Assembly (NCBI GenBank): GCA_001599935.1
Contig: BCIJ01000024.1
Location: 214,930-278,929, forward strand
DNA length: 64,000 nt
Origin: Holtermannia corniformis
Lineage: Eukaryota > Basidiomycota > Tremellomycetes > Holtermanniales
Direction: 5' to 3'
Part shown: piece by piece, positions 1-11,900 of the stretch
Numbering within the stretch: the stretch's first letter is position 1
Layout of the letters: each line of letters opens with the position of its first letter
Notes under the pieces: model-generated
Database searches by the model: none
What the model was told of the DNA's origin: nothing
What the model saw: only the letters and a program-made list of their open reading frames with translations
Translations under genes and position numbers: made by a program

Positions 1-1
1 T

Positions 2-709
2 GCGTTCACAGTCTGCCCTAAAGCCGATTCGTTGTTCAAGATTGTCGGGGCGGCCAGTATCATCGCCAAGGTGGACCCTTACGAACTGACGGATCGGCTC
101 AGTGCTGACCCTCGGTAGATCACACGAGATCGCTACGCGCACGATTGGGTACACCCTGAAGGCTCCACTCTGCCCGTTGTCAAAGTCGTCGAAGTCGCTC
201 AGACATCAAAGGGCAAGGGCAAGGGCAAGAATAAGCGCACAGCTGCGGCAGATAACAGCCACGACGAGGACGTGGCTTCAAAGCGGCAAAAGTCTGGCCA
301 CGAGGGGGCAGACGCCGTGGAGGAAATGAAACCCACATCAGTCGAAGTTCGCGGTAGCGGGTACCCATCAGGTGCGGCCACTGAAAGTCAAGCCTGCACA
401 GCGACTGACTTTGCAATGATAGATCCCAAGACTCAAGCCTACCTGAAAACGGCGTTCGATCCGGTATTCGGCTATCCCGGCATCGTCCGCTTCTCGTGGG
501 CGACCGTCAAAGTCATCATTGACAAGCAAGGTGCCGAGTGTACATGGTGTGTACAAGTCCACTTGGACCTCGTGGAACACCAGCTAAACGTCTACAGGAT
601 CGACGATGCGACCAAGAACATGGCGACGAATTACTTTGACCCCAGTGTTGACAAGGGCCGGCCAAAGATCTGGCAAGACGTCGGCATGGTCTCTGTGGGT
701 GAGCTGTGA
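2..709 (+). CDS. RNH201: Ribonuclease H2 catalytic subunit A, 3' part (5' end outside window)
   Basis: RNase H2A removes ribonucleotides and RNA primers from DNA in the nucleus. The visible part starts in the motif ADSLFKIVGAASIIAKVTRD-like region (KADSL...AASIIAKV, then ITRDRYAHDW), typical of the type 2 RNase H fold, and continues to GSGYPSDPKT and FGYPGIVRFSW, the conserved C-terminal block of eukaryotic RNase H2A. I read four exons with introns 71-118, 372-422 and 547-597 (48-51 nt, GT...AG). All junctions keep the family frame. A Lys/Gly-rich and acidic insertion (about 45 residues, KGKGKGKNKR...) separates the TRD block from the GSGYPSD block; it is longer than I would expect and looks disordered. 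Stop TGA is at 707-709. The gene runs tail to tail with the gamma-glutamyltranspeptidase gene, 69 bp apart. Confidence 0.9.
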
Positions 710-778
710 GAGGGCGTGTGTATTCGAGTGTAGCTTGTGTGTGTATTGATGTATACCTGGTCTGACCTATGGCTATGT

Positions 779-3700
779 CTAGATCTGACCGAGCGCAGCA
801 CCGTCGCCTCGGAGATCCGACCCGCAGGCCCACACGCGCCGTCCAGATGGGTCGGTGACAGCTTGGATAATCTAAGACTGTCAGTTTTCGGTGGAGACTG
901 CCGTGATGCGTCATGCCGAGGCGCACCTGCCCTCGTCCTGCCACAGATCGCGCCCAGCCGCTAGCGACGTGAACATCGTGGCCCATGTCTTCCTAGCGTC
1001 AGCACTATCGACAGCACTCGGCGCACGAGCACATACCTCTGAGCTGCTTCACAACATGCTGCGATACACCATCTTCGATCCAGATCTCCGAGTTGATATC
1101 GCCGGCCGCCTTATCATCTCCCTCGCCTGCAGTCGGTAGACCTGCACTGATGCAGAAGCGAGGGGCGTCAAGCGCCGCTTGGGGAGTGAAGCCGCGAAGG
1201 GTGTTGAGAAGCACTTGAACGTGCCCTTGAGGCTGCATGAAGCCTGTACGGGTCAGAATACATCCGAGAGACGGGACGACGTACCGCCCATGACACCATA
1301 GCTCATCAGCAGTTCATCTCCCGAAGTGACCATTGCCGGGATGATGGTGTGATACGGTCGTTTACCGCCCTTGAGCTCGTTTGGGTGTCCCTTTGTCAGC
1401 GAGAACCCTGAACCGCGATTCTGTAAAGTAAACCCGCAACCCTTGGGGATCGCACCAGTGCCAAACCCTGCAGCGGTTCAGCAACGCCAAGTACCCCCGA
1501 TGTGATTAACCGGCATAGTTGCTGTTGTTCGAGGTGTCAGTCTTCCGGTGTAATGTCGCTGTCGCGACTTGCCTTGCGATAAAGCTACAAGCATTACCAT
1601 CCTTATCCGCAGTCGACAGATAGATTGTATCCGAGCTCTGAACCGGCGAGCCGTGCCTCACGTCGGCGGTCGCTCTGGCTGGATCGATGAGTGCTGCACG
1701 TTTGCGCAGGTACTCCTATGGCGATACGTGTCATGGATGGACCGAAGCGCTTCTTACTGTAGGGTCGTACCTTGCTAAGGAGCTCGTCAACGGGGACGTG
1801 GACGACGTCGGGATCAGTCACGTAGTAGCGGGCTGCGAGGATGTCAACTCTGCTGTGATCCCTTGCTTTGAGTACACGTACAGTCTATGCGCGTGTCATC
1901 CCGGCGGATGGAGTTTCGGCCACATTGTCTTCACGTACCCGCAAAAGCAAGTCTGCACGCCGGCTTGGTTAGCTGCAGCCTCGCCACATTCTCCCAAACT
2001 CACCTCAAACTCTCGATCAAGATGTGTAGATATTCGGTCGAGTTGTGCGCAAGCTCCAAAATGTCCACGTCGTGTAGATCCTCATAAGCTTCGATGATCC
2101 CAAGCGCAATCAGCGCGGTGATGCCTTGGCCGTTCGGCGGGCACTACTTTGTCAGCAACTCCTATCTATCGAGTGAAGCCTGTCATTCACCTCCCACAGC
2201 GATACGCCCTTTGCGTCTGCGGTATCATGATGCCTAAAGTCATACTTGATAGGCTGTACAATCTCCGCTTGCATCTCTGCGAGATCTTTGAGCGTCATGA
2301 CACCGCCTTTGGACTGCACGAGATCGACGATTGATTGGGCGATCCGACCGGTGTAGAAGCCGGCTGGACCGTGTTCGGCTACGGCTTCGAATGTTGCTGC
2401 CAGCTCGGGATGCTGCATGATGTGTGACGGGAGCGGGTGAGTCTGCGCTGGTGAGTTAACGACCCGTACGCCTTGTGGGCCGTTCACGGACACCGTCAGG
2501 CATCATCATTCTGGAGTGATCAGTCACGATATGTCAGGTTGACAGAAGTAATACATACTCGGCAGCATTGTCAGACGCAGTGTTGATCAGATTGGCCGAT
2601 CTCTCCCACTAGGCTTGCTCAGCGCAACGACTACCGCTTCAGTTGACCACACCCACCGCATACGAGTTGATCTCATGGGAAGGAACACCCTCCTTGGCCA
2701 TGCGAATTGCAGGCGCTAGGATCTCTTGCATGCTCAGCTTACCGCTTCCAAACTCGTCAATCGTTTTGCACCAGCCACTGGCGGCGCCTGGAACGGTGAC
2801 CGAGTTGAGGTTAGTGAGCGGGATCTGCGCTTGTCAGTTGGCGTCTTGGAATCAGGGTACCACAGCCCCGATGCACTACCCACTGCATCACCCGTGATGC
2901 CTTGCGATCGAAGATGGTCCATCGTCAGTGCCTTGGGCGACTTTCCAGAGCCATTGATCCCCTTGACCGTCTTGCTCGCAGCGTCGTAGAAGAGACAGAA
3001 GATGTCACCGCCGATGCCTGTGATGTAGCATGAGCGTTGACCGAGCTGCTTGATGCTGTGACTAGCCTGTACACGACGGTTCGGTCACGTTCATTGCTGC
3101 GGCTGTCGCGACCGCTGCATCGGCTGAATAGTTTGAGTTGGTCCAAGCGCGAGTGGGTGCCACCAAAGAATTCACCGCGGATATCCTTCTGCGTATCCGT
3201 ATCCGCGGCCGCGGATATCCGTGTTTTTGTATCCGTATCCGTTCCGTATCCGTATCCTGAGGATCAAGAATCACGGATATCCTTGTGTATCCCTGTGTAT
3301 CCTTTTATGTATATCTTGTCTAATATCAGAGATTGAGACGTATTACTCAAGGGTAACATTCAGGCCAGTGCAGTGCACCTGGAACACACTTTAGATACAA
3401 CCTAACATGTCAATTAAGACGTGCGGATACGCAGTATCCGTGATCCGCATGATATCCTTCCGATCCTTGCCTTGGATCCATGATCCTTGAGTCACATGAT
3501 TGCGATCCTTCTGATCCTTTCACATGCTTTTTCGCGGATCATCACGGAAATACCTCCACTTTTGTTACGTAACGCCAAATCGCGGATATCCGCCGCGATT
3601 TTTTTGGGTGCCACCAACCTGCATTGCCACCTTTGTTGAGAATCTCGATACCGGCTTGGCAAGCTAGCTAGTACGACATAAGCATCTCGATACTTTATCC

Positions 3701-3830
3701 ATGTACGCACCGGTTGGGTCGCAGCTACCGCGCCCTTGGCCGAGAAGACGGTTGAGCGCCTGGATGCAAAGTGGGTGAACTGCGGGTTGTGCGATGGGTG
3801 CACCGTGGACCAGTCGATTGCGTTGGGCAT
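779..3830 (-). CDS. Gamma-glutamyltranspeptidase-like (Ntn-hydrolase) enzyme
   Basis: Family enzymes self-cleave and then transfer or hydrolyse gamma-glutamyl groups (glutathione turnover) or related acyl substrates. The frame starts [18 protein letters not shown] and runs through [77 protein letters not shown] and [14 protein letters not shown]. The predicted autocatalytic Thr is in [16 protein letters not shown] (codon at 1626-1628), followed by the [12 protein letters not shown] and [12 protein letters not shown] blocks. The end [19 protein letters not shown]...GQI closes with a TAG at 779-781. About ten exons are needed; exon 1 is 3711-3830 and exon 2 is 3619-3667. No signal peptide is evident, and the protein resembles the cytosolic GGT-like group rather than a secreted GGT. 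Intron 2 (3124-3618) is 495 bp because it holds an inserted element; without it the intron is 44 bp. All domains and splice signals appear intact, so the gene may still work. Confidence 0.85.
3154..3166. repeat. Left 13-bp target-site duplication of intronic element
   Basis: TGGGTGCCACCAA is present here and again, without a mismatch, at 3605-3617. Removing one copy plus the sequence between restores a normal-size intron of the GGT-like gene. Confidence 0.8.
3167..3604. mobile_element. 438-bp non-autonomous element inside an intron
   Basis: The segment lies between two perfect 13-bp direct repeats. It is filled with copies of GGATATCC and GTATCC/GATCC-type words near both ends, for example GCGGATATCC close to the left end and CGCGGATATCCGCC close to the right end. 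The ends are imperfect inverted repeats: about TCACCGCGGATATCC inward from the left against TCGCGGCGGATATCC inward from the right. The right end finishes in a run of T. There is no credible coding frame. The terminal inverted, subterminally repetitive structure suggests a MITE-like DNA element, but a 13-bp duplication is long for hAT (8 bp) and slightly long for Mutator-like elements (9-11 bp), so I leave the superfamily open. Confidence 0.7.
3605..3617. repeat. Right 13-bp target-site duplication of intronic element
   Basis: Perfect second copy of the repeat at 3154-3166. It abuts the GT donor of intron 2 of the minus-strand GGT-like gene, so the insertion occurred only a few bases inside the intron without breaking the donor. 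Confidence 0.8.
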
Positions 3831-4192
3831 CCTGTCGCGCTCTGGACTCCAGTGGTACTGCTGAGCCAACCTATACCACGCCCGTCCCCGTTGCCAGGCG
3901 CTCTCCACCGGACGACGGCATGACCCCGTGCCACGTGCTGGTGATCCGATCAGCGGATGAGGCCGACGCCGTGGATGAATGCGAAACAACTCGCAGTCGG
4001 AATATTCCGCGCGCCTAAAGTGGTACTGGGGGTTTACGCGGCGTTTTTAACTCAAGTGCGAAATTTGCGAAACTGACGCTAACCCCCCTCCGTTCGCCCT
4101 GCTGCCCGCCTCGCTCCCTGCGCCCGGTGGTGCGGCCGCTGGCCAGTAAGTGTGTCAACTGTCGGTCCTGCTGTCACATCAAGTCATCAAAA
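3831..4192. promoter_or_regulatory. Divergent intergenic region (GGT-like gene / RPS23)
   Basis: No gene is visible. The 362 bp separate two divergent start codons and must hold both promoters. I recognise no specific operator; there is a short T-rich stretch near 4045. Confidence 0.5.
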
Positions 4193-5223
<1,031 letters not shown>

Positions 5224-5450
5224 ACTCTGGCATGGCGAGTTTGCTGGAGGAGGCACAGGCTTGTAGATCACTCATGATGCACGGGTCTTGACATATCAGA
5301 GGGTGCATTCAGCGTTGCAGGAGATTGTTACGCAGTCGATGTAGGCAGCGACACATGAAACAAGGGTCGCGAGTGCCACACCAGCTACACACCCGTAAAG
5401 GCGCATCAGTGACCATAGCATCAGTGTAGTCTGAATCTCTGCACACCAAG

Positions 5451-5822
5451 ATGGTATGAGCAAGGATTGACCACCAGCAACTGTGCTGACTGTACAAGGC
5501 AACAAGCGACAAGATCCTCGGCTCATTGATGCTGCTCATCGCAGCCGTCGTGTTCATCTACTACACGACCTGGGCGCTCCTCGTTGTACGTCCCAACCAC
5601 CTCATCCATACTCCTTTTTTAAAGCTTGTCTAACGCCAATGCCAACAGCCGTTCCTTCCCGCCTCGTCACCCCTCCAAGACGTCTTCCCAGCCCGCGAAT
5701 GGGCGATTCGGATCCCCGTCTTCTTGCTGCTGGTCGGTGGCGGCGCCGTCGCGCTGTTCGTATCGCTCGTGTTTGTCAAGGAGGCGAGGAAAAAGTCGGC
5801 TAGAGCGGGCAAGGTTGCTTGA
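5451..5822 (+). CDS. DPM2: Dolichol-phosphate mannosyltransferase regulatory subunit DPM2
   Basis: DPM2 is a small ER membrane protein that stabilises dolichol-phosphate-mannose synthase, which feeds N-glycosylation, O-mannosylation and GPI anchors. Three exons (5451-5453, 5499-5585, 5649-5822) give 87 residues, the usual size. It reads MATSDKILGSLMLLIAA..., with two membrane segments (LMLLIAAVVFIYYTTWALL and IPVFLLLVGGGAVALFVSLV) separated by the family loop LPASSPLQDVFPAREWA, and a basic tail KEARKKSARAGK. The first coding exon is the ATG alone. The interval 5224-5450 before it shows nothing but the RPS23 3' end and this promoter. Confidence 0.93.
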
Positions 5823-6056
5823 TGCTATGTGTTTGGTTGATGGTGCTGTGTGCACAGACTTGAAGACGCGAGCGGCGAAGCAAGGTTCGAGCTCTGGTAT
5901 TGTCGGGGGATGGAGTCGACACAGAGCACTGCATGCTCACAACGAGCTAACTGCACGATCCAGCCACTGACGAAGCCACAGGGAACAATGACCATGCGCA
6001 TGCATTACAGTGGTGGACTGATCTCATAAAACGTAGATATTGACTTCAAGCACAAC

Positions 6057-8685
6057 TTATACTCGCCAAGACGCCAGCAACGCCGCCGCGGCTTCTTTGA
6101 CTTTGCCCTCGCCGTGTTCAGCCACGGCTTGCAGACCCTGCGTCAAGCGATTTTCAAGCTCGCTCGCTCGCTCAGCTCGGCGCTTTGTGAGGTTCGCAAG
6201 CAGTGTCACTACGTTTTGTTGTAGTTCGGGTGTGATGATGGGCGCTGAAGTGGAAGAGGGAGTGGGCGCGAGGATGTACGCCAGCACATCGGTCGTCGTT
6301 GAAGGAGGTGCGAGGTGTGGGGCCGTGGCGTCAACGGCCTTGTCGGGCACGGCGTGCTCGGCCAAGATCGAGGCCACGATGGTGCAAGCTGAGCCGTGTC
6401 AGCGTCAAACACTCGCCACGCCTGAACACTTGCCGACATGATCGTTGGTAAACGCCGCCAACAGTGCAAGGGACACGACACCCTCGTTGACGAGGATGGG
6501 ATATTTCCCGCCAGTGCGCACTAGTTGACACAATGCGTCGATAATCTCTTTTGCGCCCAGGCGCTCGATTGCGCCAGCTGTCCGTACCGCGCCGCCCGGT
6601 TGACCAGCTGCAGCACAGAGCGTCCGGATGACGTTGACAAACACGCGCGTCCCCTCGCATCGCATCGCGACATCATCAGTGCGGCCAACAAGACTGACAA
6701 TGTCTGCCAGGATACCACGTTGGTCGTCTGCAATGCGGAGCGCATTCTCCTCTGGGCAGGTTTAGCATGTTGCCTGGAAATCTCGCACCTTACGCACCCG
6801 TGCTATTGGCCAAATGCTTGACGACGCCAATGGCGCCGCCTTGCACTGACCCCAGCAAGTCCTTCTCCCTCGACCAAGCCCCCATTGATCGCAGCGCTTC
6901 CATCACGCCCGCGTCGCCTAGCTTGATCTTGTTGGCTTTTGGAATCGCCAAATTCTTGAGCAGACCGACGAGACCGTGTTGGAGCTTGATGTCGGATGCT
7001 GGCACGGCGAGCGCGACAAGCTTTGGCAGCAGTGTACCGTCTTGCAACAGTTGTATACACGCCGACTCTGTAGCATGTCAGCGAGAGAACCGGACGAATG
7101 GAATACCGACCCTCTCTGGCTGCATTGCCCAAGCACAAGAGCGCACACGACACGAGATCATCTCGCTCTCCATCCCCGATATCCAGCCAGCGGTTGATCT
7201 CTTGCCAGAACGCATCCAATCGCGCGTCGTTCATGTCCACTTCGGCACACGTCTCGACGACCGTCTTGACAGCGGCCGCTTTGCACATGCCAACCTTGGT
7301 TGCCCACTTTTGCGCCGAGCCCGACGTCGCCGCTGGGGGCTTGGCGTTGACGGGCGAGACGGGTGAGACGGGTGACTCGGCATCGTCTGCGTCTGTTGCC
7401 GCTCTCCAGAATGAGGGTGGTTCGCCAAGCTCGATGAAGAGCTGAAGGATGCCGAGGACACTTTGTGGATCCCCGGCCGACCGGCGGTCTTTGATGGCCA
7501 GTTTGGGAGCGAGGGGTAACTGCAGGTCTGGCAACGCTTTACACACGGTCGGGTTGTCTAGCGTCAACGTCTCGAGGAGCTGGCTTGCATTGCGTAGGAT
7601 GCGGAGGTCAGCGCCGCGAAGGGATTGGAGATGGGCTGGCGGGGTGAGAGGTTCGTTGGTGGGTAGGAACGCGAGCATGGGCGGGATGAGGTGGATGATG
7701 GTGACGGGTTCGACAGGAGTAGCCCCCTCTGTCTCATCTCAGCAAGGGTATTCCGCACTCGGTTGGACTGACCAGTCTCTGTGACGTTTGTGACGATCGC
7801 CCACAACCACTCGGTGATGAGAGCGCGCGTTTTGATATCGCCATGGTGAGAGCTAGCAATCGCCCATTCACCAGGCGAGTAGAGGCCGTTTGCTACACTC
7901 AGCAGTAGGTCGATCGCTCGAGTTGTCGCAAGCACTTTGCGAGCCGAGTCTGCTGCGAGTGAGCTCGCGCATCCCGCGCAGGGGGAGCAGACGCACCACT
8001 GTCGATGTAGGAGAGGTTCAAGACGCTTGCAATCACGGCCTTGGCCGCTCCCAGATGAGTAGTGTCTTTGCGCAACTGGGCAGCAACGAGGCAAGTTGAG
8101 AGCATGGCCAGTGCTGTTTCGACGTAGCCTGACGCGATGATGGCTTCGCGGTTGGCGTCTGAGGTCGTCAGCTGTAGAGTTGGGATATGGCGAGTGCGAC
8201 GTACCATTGTCGATGGCCAGGTTGGCGGCCGCTCGAGCCGCTTGGAGCACGATGGGGATGATGGCATCGGTTGGCGAGGAGAGCGCCTTGGCTACCGCCT
8301 CGCCGTGCCAGTCGAAGCCTGTACCATCCGATGATCCACCTGCTGTAACGCCTTGTTCACTGCTCTCCTCGCTTGACTCTTGCTGCCGTGCTGGCCGCAA
8401 CCCTATGCGATGCTGGACGATAGCAGTGATGATGACTGGCAACGACGAGCGCCCGACGAGCTCCCGGATCGAGTCTGTCGCTGTGTGAGCCGTACGCACG
8501 CACCATACTGGCCATGGACACATACCATCGCGCAGAGCGTCGGCCAGACTGGCGAGGATGGACTCGACTTGGGACCAAGTGGCATCCTCCTCGGCGGGTT
8601 CTCGCTCGTCCACACTCAGCTCGTGTTCGACCGTCTCGAGTCTTGCGACGAGGGCGAGGTAGGGAGCTGCATCAGTGTACGCCAT
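6057..8685 (-). CDS. ARM-repeat protein, SmgGDS/RAP1GDS1-like
   Basis: Metazoan SmgGDS binds prenylated small GTPases (RhoA, Rap1) through armadillo repeats; fungal homologues are poorly studied. The start MAYTDAAPYLALVARLE (8685) leads through about eight exons, with introns such as GTATGT...CAG near 8530. Helical ARM-like segments include AAKAVIASVLNLSYIDS, HGLVGLLKNLAIPKANK, MEALRSMGAWSREKDLLGS, MRCEGTRVFVNVIRTLC and LVNEGVVSLALLAAFTN. The block GLLKNLAIP...NK...AGV and the later GG...L...NE..VSLALLAA are the parts closest to SmgGDS. The C-terminus is ELQQNVVTLLANLTKRR...ASWRV, stop TAA at 6057-6059. It is divergent from the HECT ligase gene, whose ATG is 226 bp away. Function in this organism is inferred only from the fold and motif spacing. 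Confidence 0.75.
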
Positions 8686-8911
8686 GGCCGCTGCCGCTCT
8701 GTACAGTGCTCGATTCCATATGCATAGCAAGACAGCATGCAGAGACGGTCACCGGCGCACCAACACGTCAACGCCACGCTAGTAACCACCACCACCGCCG
8801 CCGTCTTGAGCACCGACGCACTCGACCACCGTCCGCCATCTTTATCGCCCTCTGCTCACCACCACCACCTCGTCGCGCAAAGAGCACGCACGCACGCATG
8901 CACACGGCGCC

Positions 8912-11900
8912 ATGAAGGTCAAGAAATCGGCGAAAAAGCACCAGCCAGCCGTGAGTAGCGTCCTCTGCGGTTCATTCGACCTGCTTCCGCCAGCTCGGGA
9001 CGGGGCTCACGCTCCCAACTCAGGCTAAAGACATTGCGGTCATCATCGACCGTGTCCTCGCCACTCTCACGCACAATGTAAAGCACGAGCCCGCCGCTCA
9101 GCAGGGCCTCGTCGCCTGTCTGCGCTCGATCAAGTCGTGGATCTACCCTCGCGGTGACCTCCACAACTGGGTCGCCGTCCTCGATGCCTTTGACGACGTC
9201 CTCATCGCCTTGATCGACAAGCGCAGAGTCACCACCCTCAACGCCGAGGCTTTCACCGAATCGGAAAAGCACACGGTTCTCGAAATCCTCCGGATCCACA
9301 AGCTGCTGTTGGAAAACTGCACCAACCGCAAGCTCTATGCGTCTTACGATGTGAGGTGTTTGCTTGCGTCGTGGGTTGATGTTGACGCCTTGCAGCGCCT
9401 CGGAAGCCTGCTCTACTCATTGGACCTCCAAGTCGTCGAAGCCGCTCTGCTCGTCCTCATCCGCCCGGCCCAGCAGTACGCTTCCACATCCCCTTTCGTC
9501 ACCGAGCAAACCCCTGAGATGCGCCAACATCTACTCGCGCTCACGTCAGGATGGGAAACCAGCTCTGGGAGCTGGTACCAGCTGCAAGAGCACGGCTGGG
9601 ACATGACTCGGTTGGCGACGCAGCAAGGCAACTGCCAGCTGCCTCCTGAACAGCGCCGTCTCAAGTTTAGCCCCCAGCGCGGGCCGCACCCGGCTCACAC
9701 AGAAGTCAACCCATCGCAGCTCGAGTCGCCGACTTCAGCGCTCCGCCTCGGTGGACCCGAGACGCCCGTTGCAGGTCCGTCGACATCGACGCCTCAGCGC
9801 CCAGCCGCACCCGAGCGTCGCCCAACGGCCTCGTATGCCATCGATCTCGGTGACATTGACGGCATCCGAGCAAGCGGCAAATCACCCTACACCGTTCTCG
9901 CCGAGCTTGCGGCCAAGCTCGAGTCGCAAGACCAGCAACACGATGTCTTTCAAGTCATGGCCAAGCTTCGCTACTACCTCTCGCTAGGCAGCCGCGAAGA
10001 CCGACGACGCCTGCTCAGCATTCGCCTTGTCGCTATGGCCACCTACTTTCACGTCGAACTCGAAGAGGTCGCCCAATCAACGAGCTTTATGATGTACACG
10101 CCCGACCTCGTCAACTCGATTGCCGACCTCATCTATCCAGACCGAGATGTCGGCTACCCGGTCCAGGCCGCCGCCGTCTTTGTGCTCAACGCGCTCGCGT
10201 GCTATCGCTCAAAGCAGTCTGAAGTCCTCGCCGCCGTCAACATCAACATCAACCACGGAGTCCTGTTCACTCTGATCAAGGGCGCCGTCAAGAAACTCGC
10301 GGTAGACCATGGTATGCCGCTGAAGCTTGCAATCGATCAACACTGATCACGCAGTCGAATTACCTTTCGACTTTGTCGATGCGTTGATCGCCTTTATCGA
10401 TCTGCTGTCGCACACTGCAGCCCATGCATCGATGCTGGTCGGCGCAGGTATCATCCCCCTGCTATTGGAACTTCTTCAGAGTTCTTCGCCGACACGCGCT
10501 TCAGTGCGTGTATCAAACGGTTCGAGGTCGCTGCTTACTCTGCTACAGTTCATCCCACGAGCCGCTGGCCTTTTGCCGGCCGTCGTCTACGGTGGCAACC
10601 AGATTCAAGGGCTGGCCGCGCTCGTCGCAGCTGGCGGTTTGGATGTCTTCAACAACCGCATTGCCGTGCGTCGTAGCCTGCTTTCTATTCGGTTTGGCTA
10701 ATCGTCTCCAGGCCGAGTTGGACATGTTCTTTGCGCAAGACGCGGCGCCTGCCAACGATCTCGTTTCGGACGGTAGGTGTCTGCATTTACCGCATGATAG
10801 TCCACTCATCATACAGACACGCAACTCTTCGTCCGCATCACCCCGCTCCGTGCACTCATCCGCGTCGTGCTGCGTTTCGTGACCAACTCTGGGACAACCG
10901 ACGGCTTTCGCAACCTCATCGACACCGACTTGCCAAAGTCTCTCAAGCGCATCTTCGAGGCAGCCGACAAGCTTGGCCCACTCATCTTTGGCAACGGTGA
11001 GTGACCGGCGCCAGCAGCGAGACGAGGCTGACTCTGTTCAAGCTACGCATATCCTCGCAATGTTTGCGCACAATGAACCAACGTCACTCAGTACGCTGCA
11101 AGAGATGGATCTGCCCCGGATCCTGTACGATCAACTGGCCCGTGGGATCATGTCGCATTCAGAGGTGGGTTCCGTTCACGTCCATGGCGCCGTTGCCGAC
11201 GTTCTTCGCAGGTCATCAGTGCTATTCCAAATGCAATCGGCGCAATCTGTCTCAACAGCGACGGCATGCAGCTCACCCTGTCGCGCCCCGAGATTCTGCA
11301 AAACTTGATCAACACCATGACCCTACCGGAGCACGATGCGCTCATGTCGGCCGCGAGCAATGCGCGGCGCGTCGGCGAATCCGTAGACGAGCTCGCGAGA
11401 CACCATCCTGCTCTGCGGCCCGTCGTGCTGCAGGCGACCATGACAATGCTCAGGCGCGTGTTGGCGGATGCACAAAGCTTCACCCCGCCACCCGGTGAAG
11501 AGCTCGCTTACGGAGTGTTGGGCGCCCAGAGCTCGGCCCAACAAGGCTCAGTGATTGAAGACGTACCGGCGGCGTCCTCTGATCAGGCTCCCGTCGCAAC
11601 CGCGGCTGCTCAAAGTACCGTGCCCAAAGCGACCCCCAAGCCAACGCCACAAACCAACCGAGTCTTGTTCGATCTGGCAAAGGTCTTCCAAGTACGTGCT
11701 TTGTTCGACCCTCGCTTAGAATGCTCACTCGCTGCAGTTTTGCGATGGTCTCGTTCACCAGCCAGTGATCTGCGACGACTTCATCAGTGCCGGCGGTATC
11801 GAGATCATCTTCGAACTCTTGGCGACGCCGTGCATCCCCGTCGACTTTGCTTCGACGCCGACGTCACACGCCGCTTCCAAGCTCCTCCGCACAATCGGCA

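Noticed and set aside
3492..3989. 165-residue minus-strand frame as one protein
   Set aside because: Only its first third is coding (GGT exon 1). The rest reads through an intron and into the inserted element.
5296..5557. Minus-strand frames upstream of DPM2
   Set aside because: They overlap the DPM2 exons and promoter and show no recognisable protein.
7355..7382. Short tandem repeat GACGGGTGA as a regulatory array
   Set aside because: It lies in an exon of the SmgGDS-like gene and encodes a simple SPVSPVSPV stretch.
9413..9664. Antisense frames across the Tom1 ligase
   Set aside because: Many open frames opposite the long exons are shadows of GC-rich coding sequence; none has a motif, start context or splice logic.
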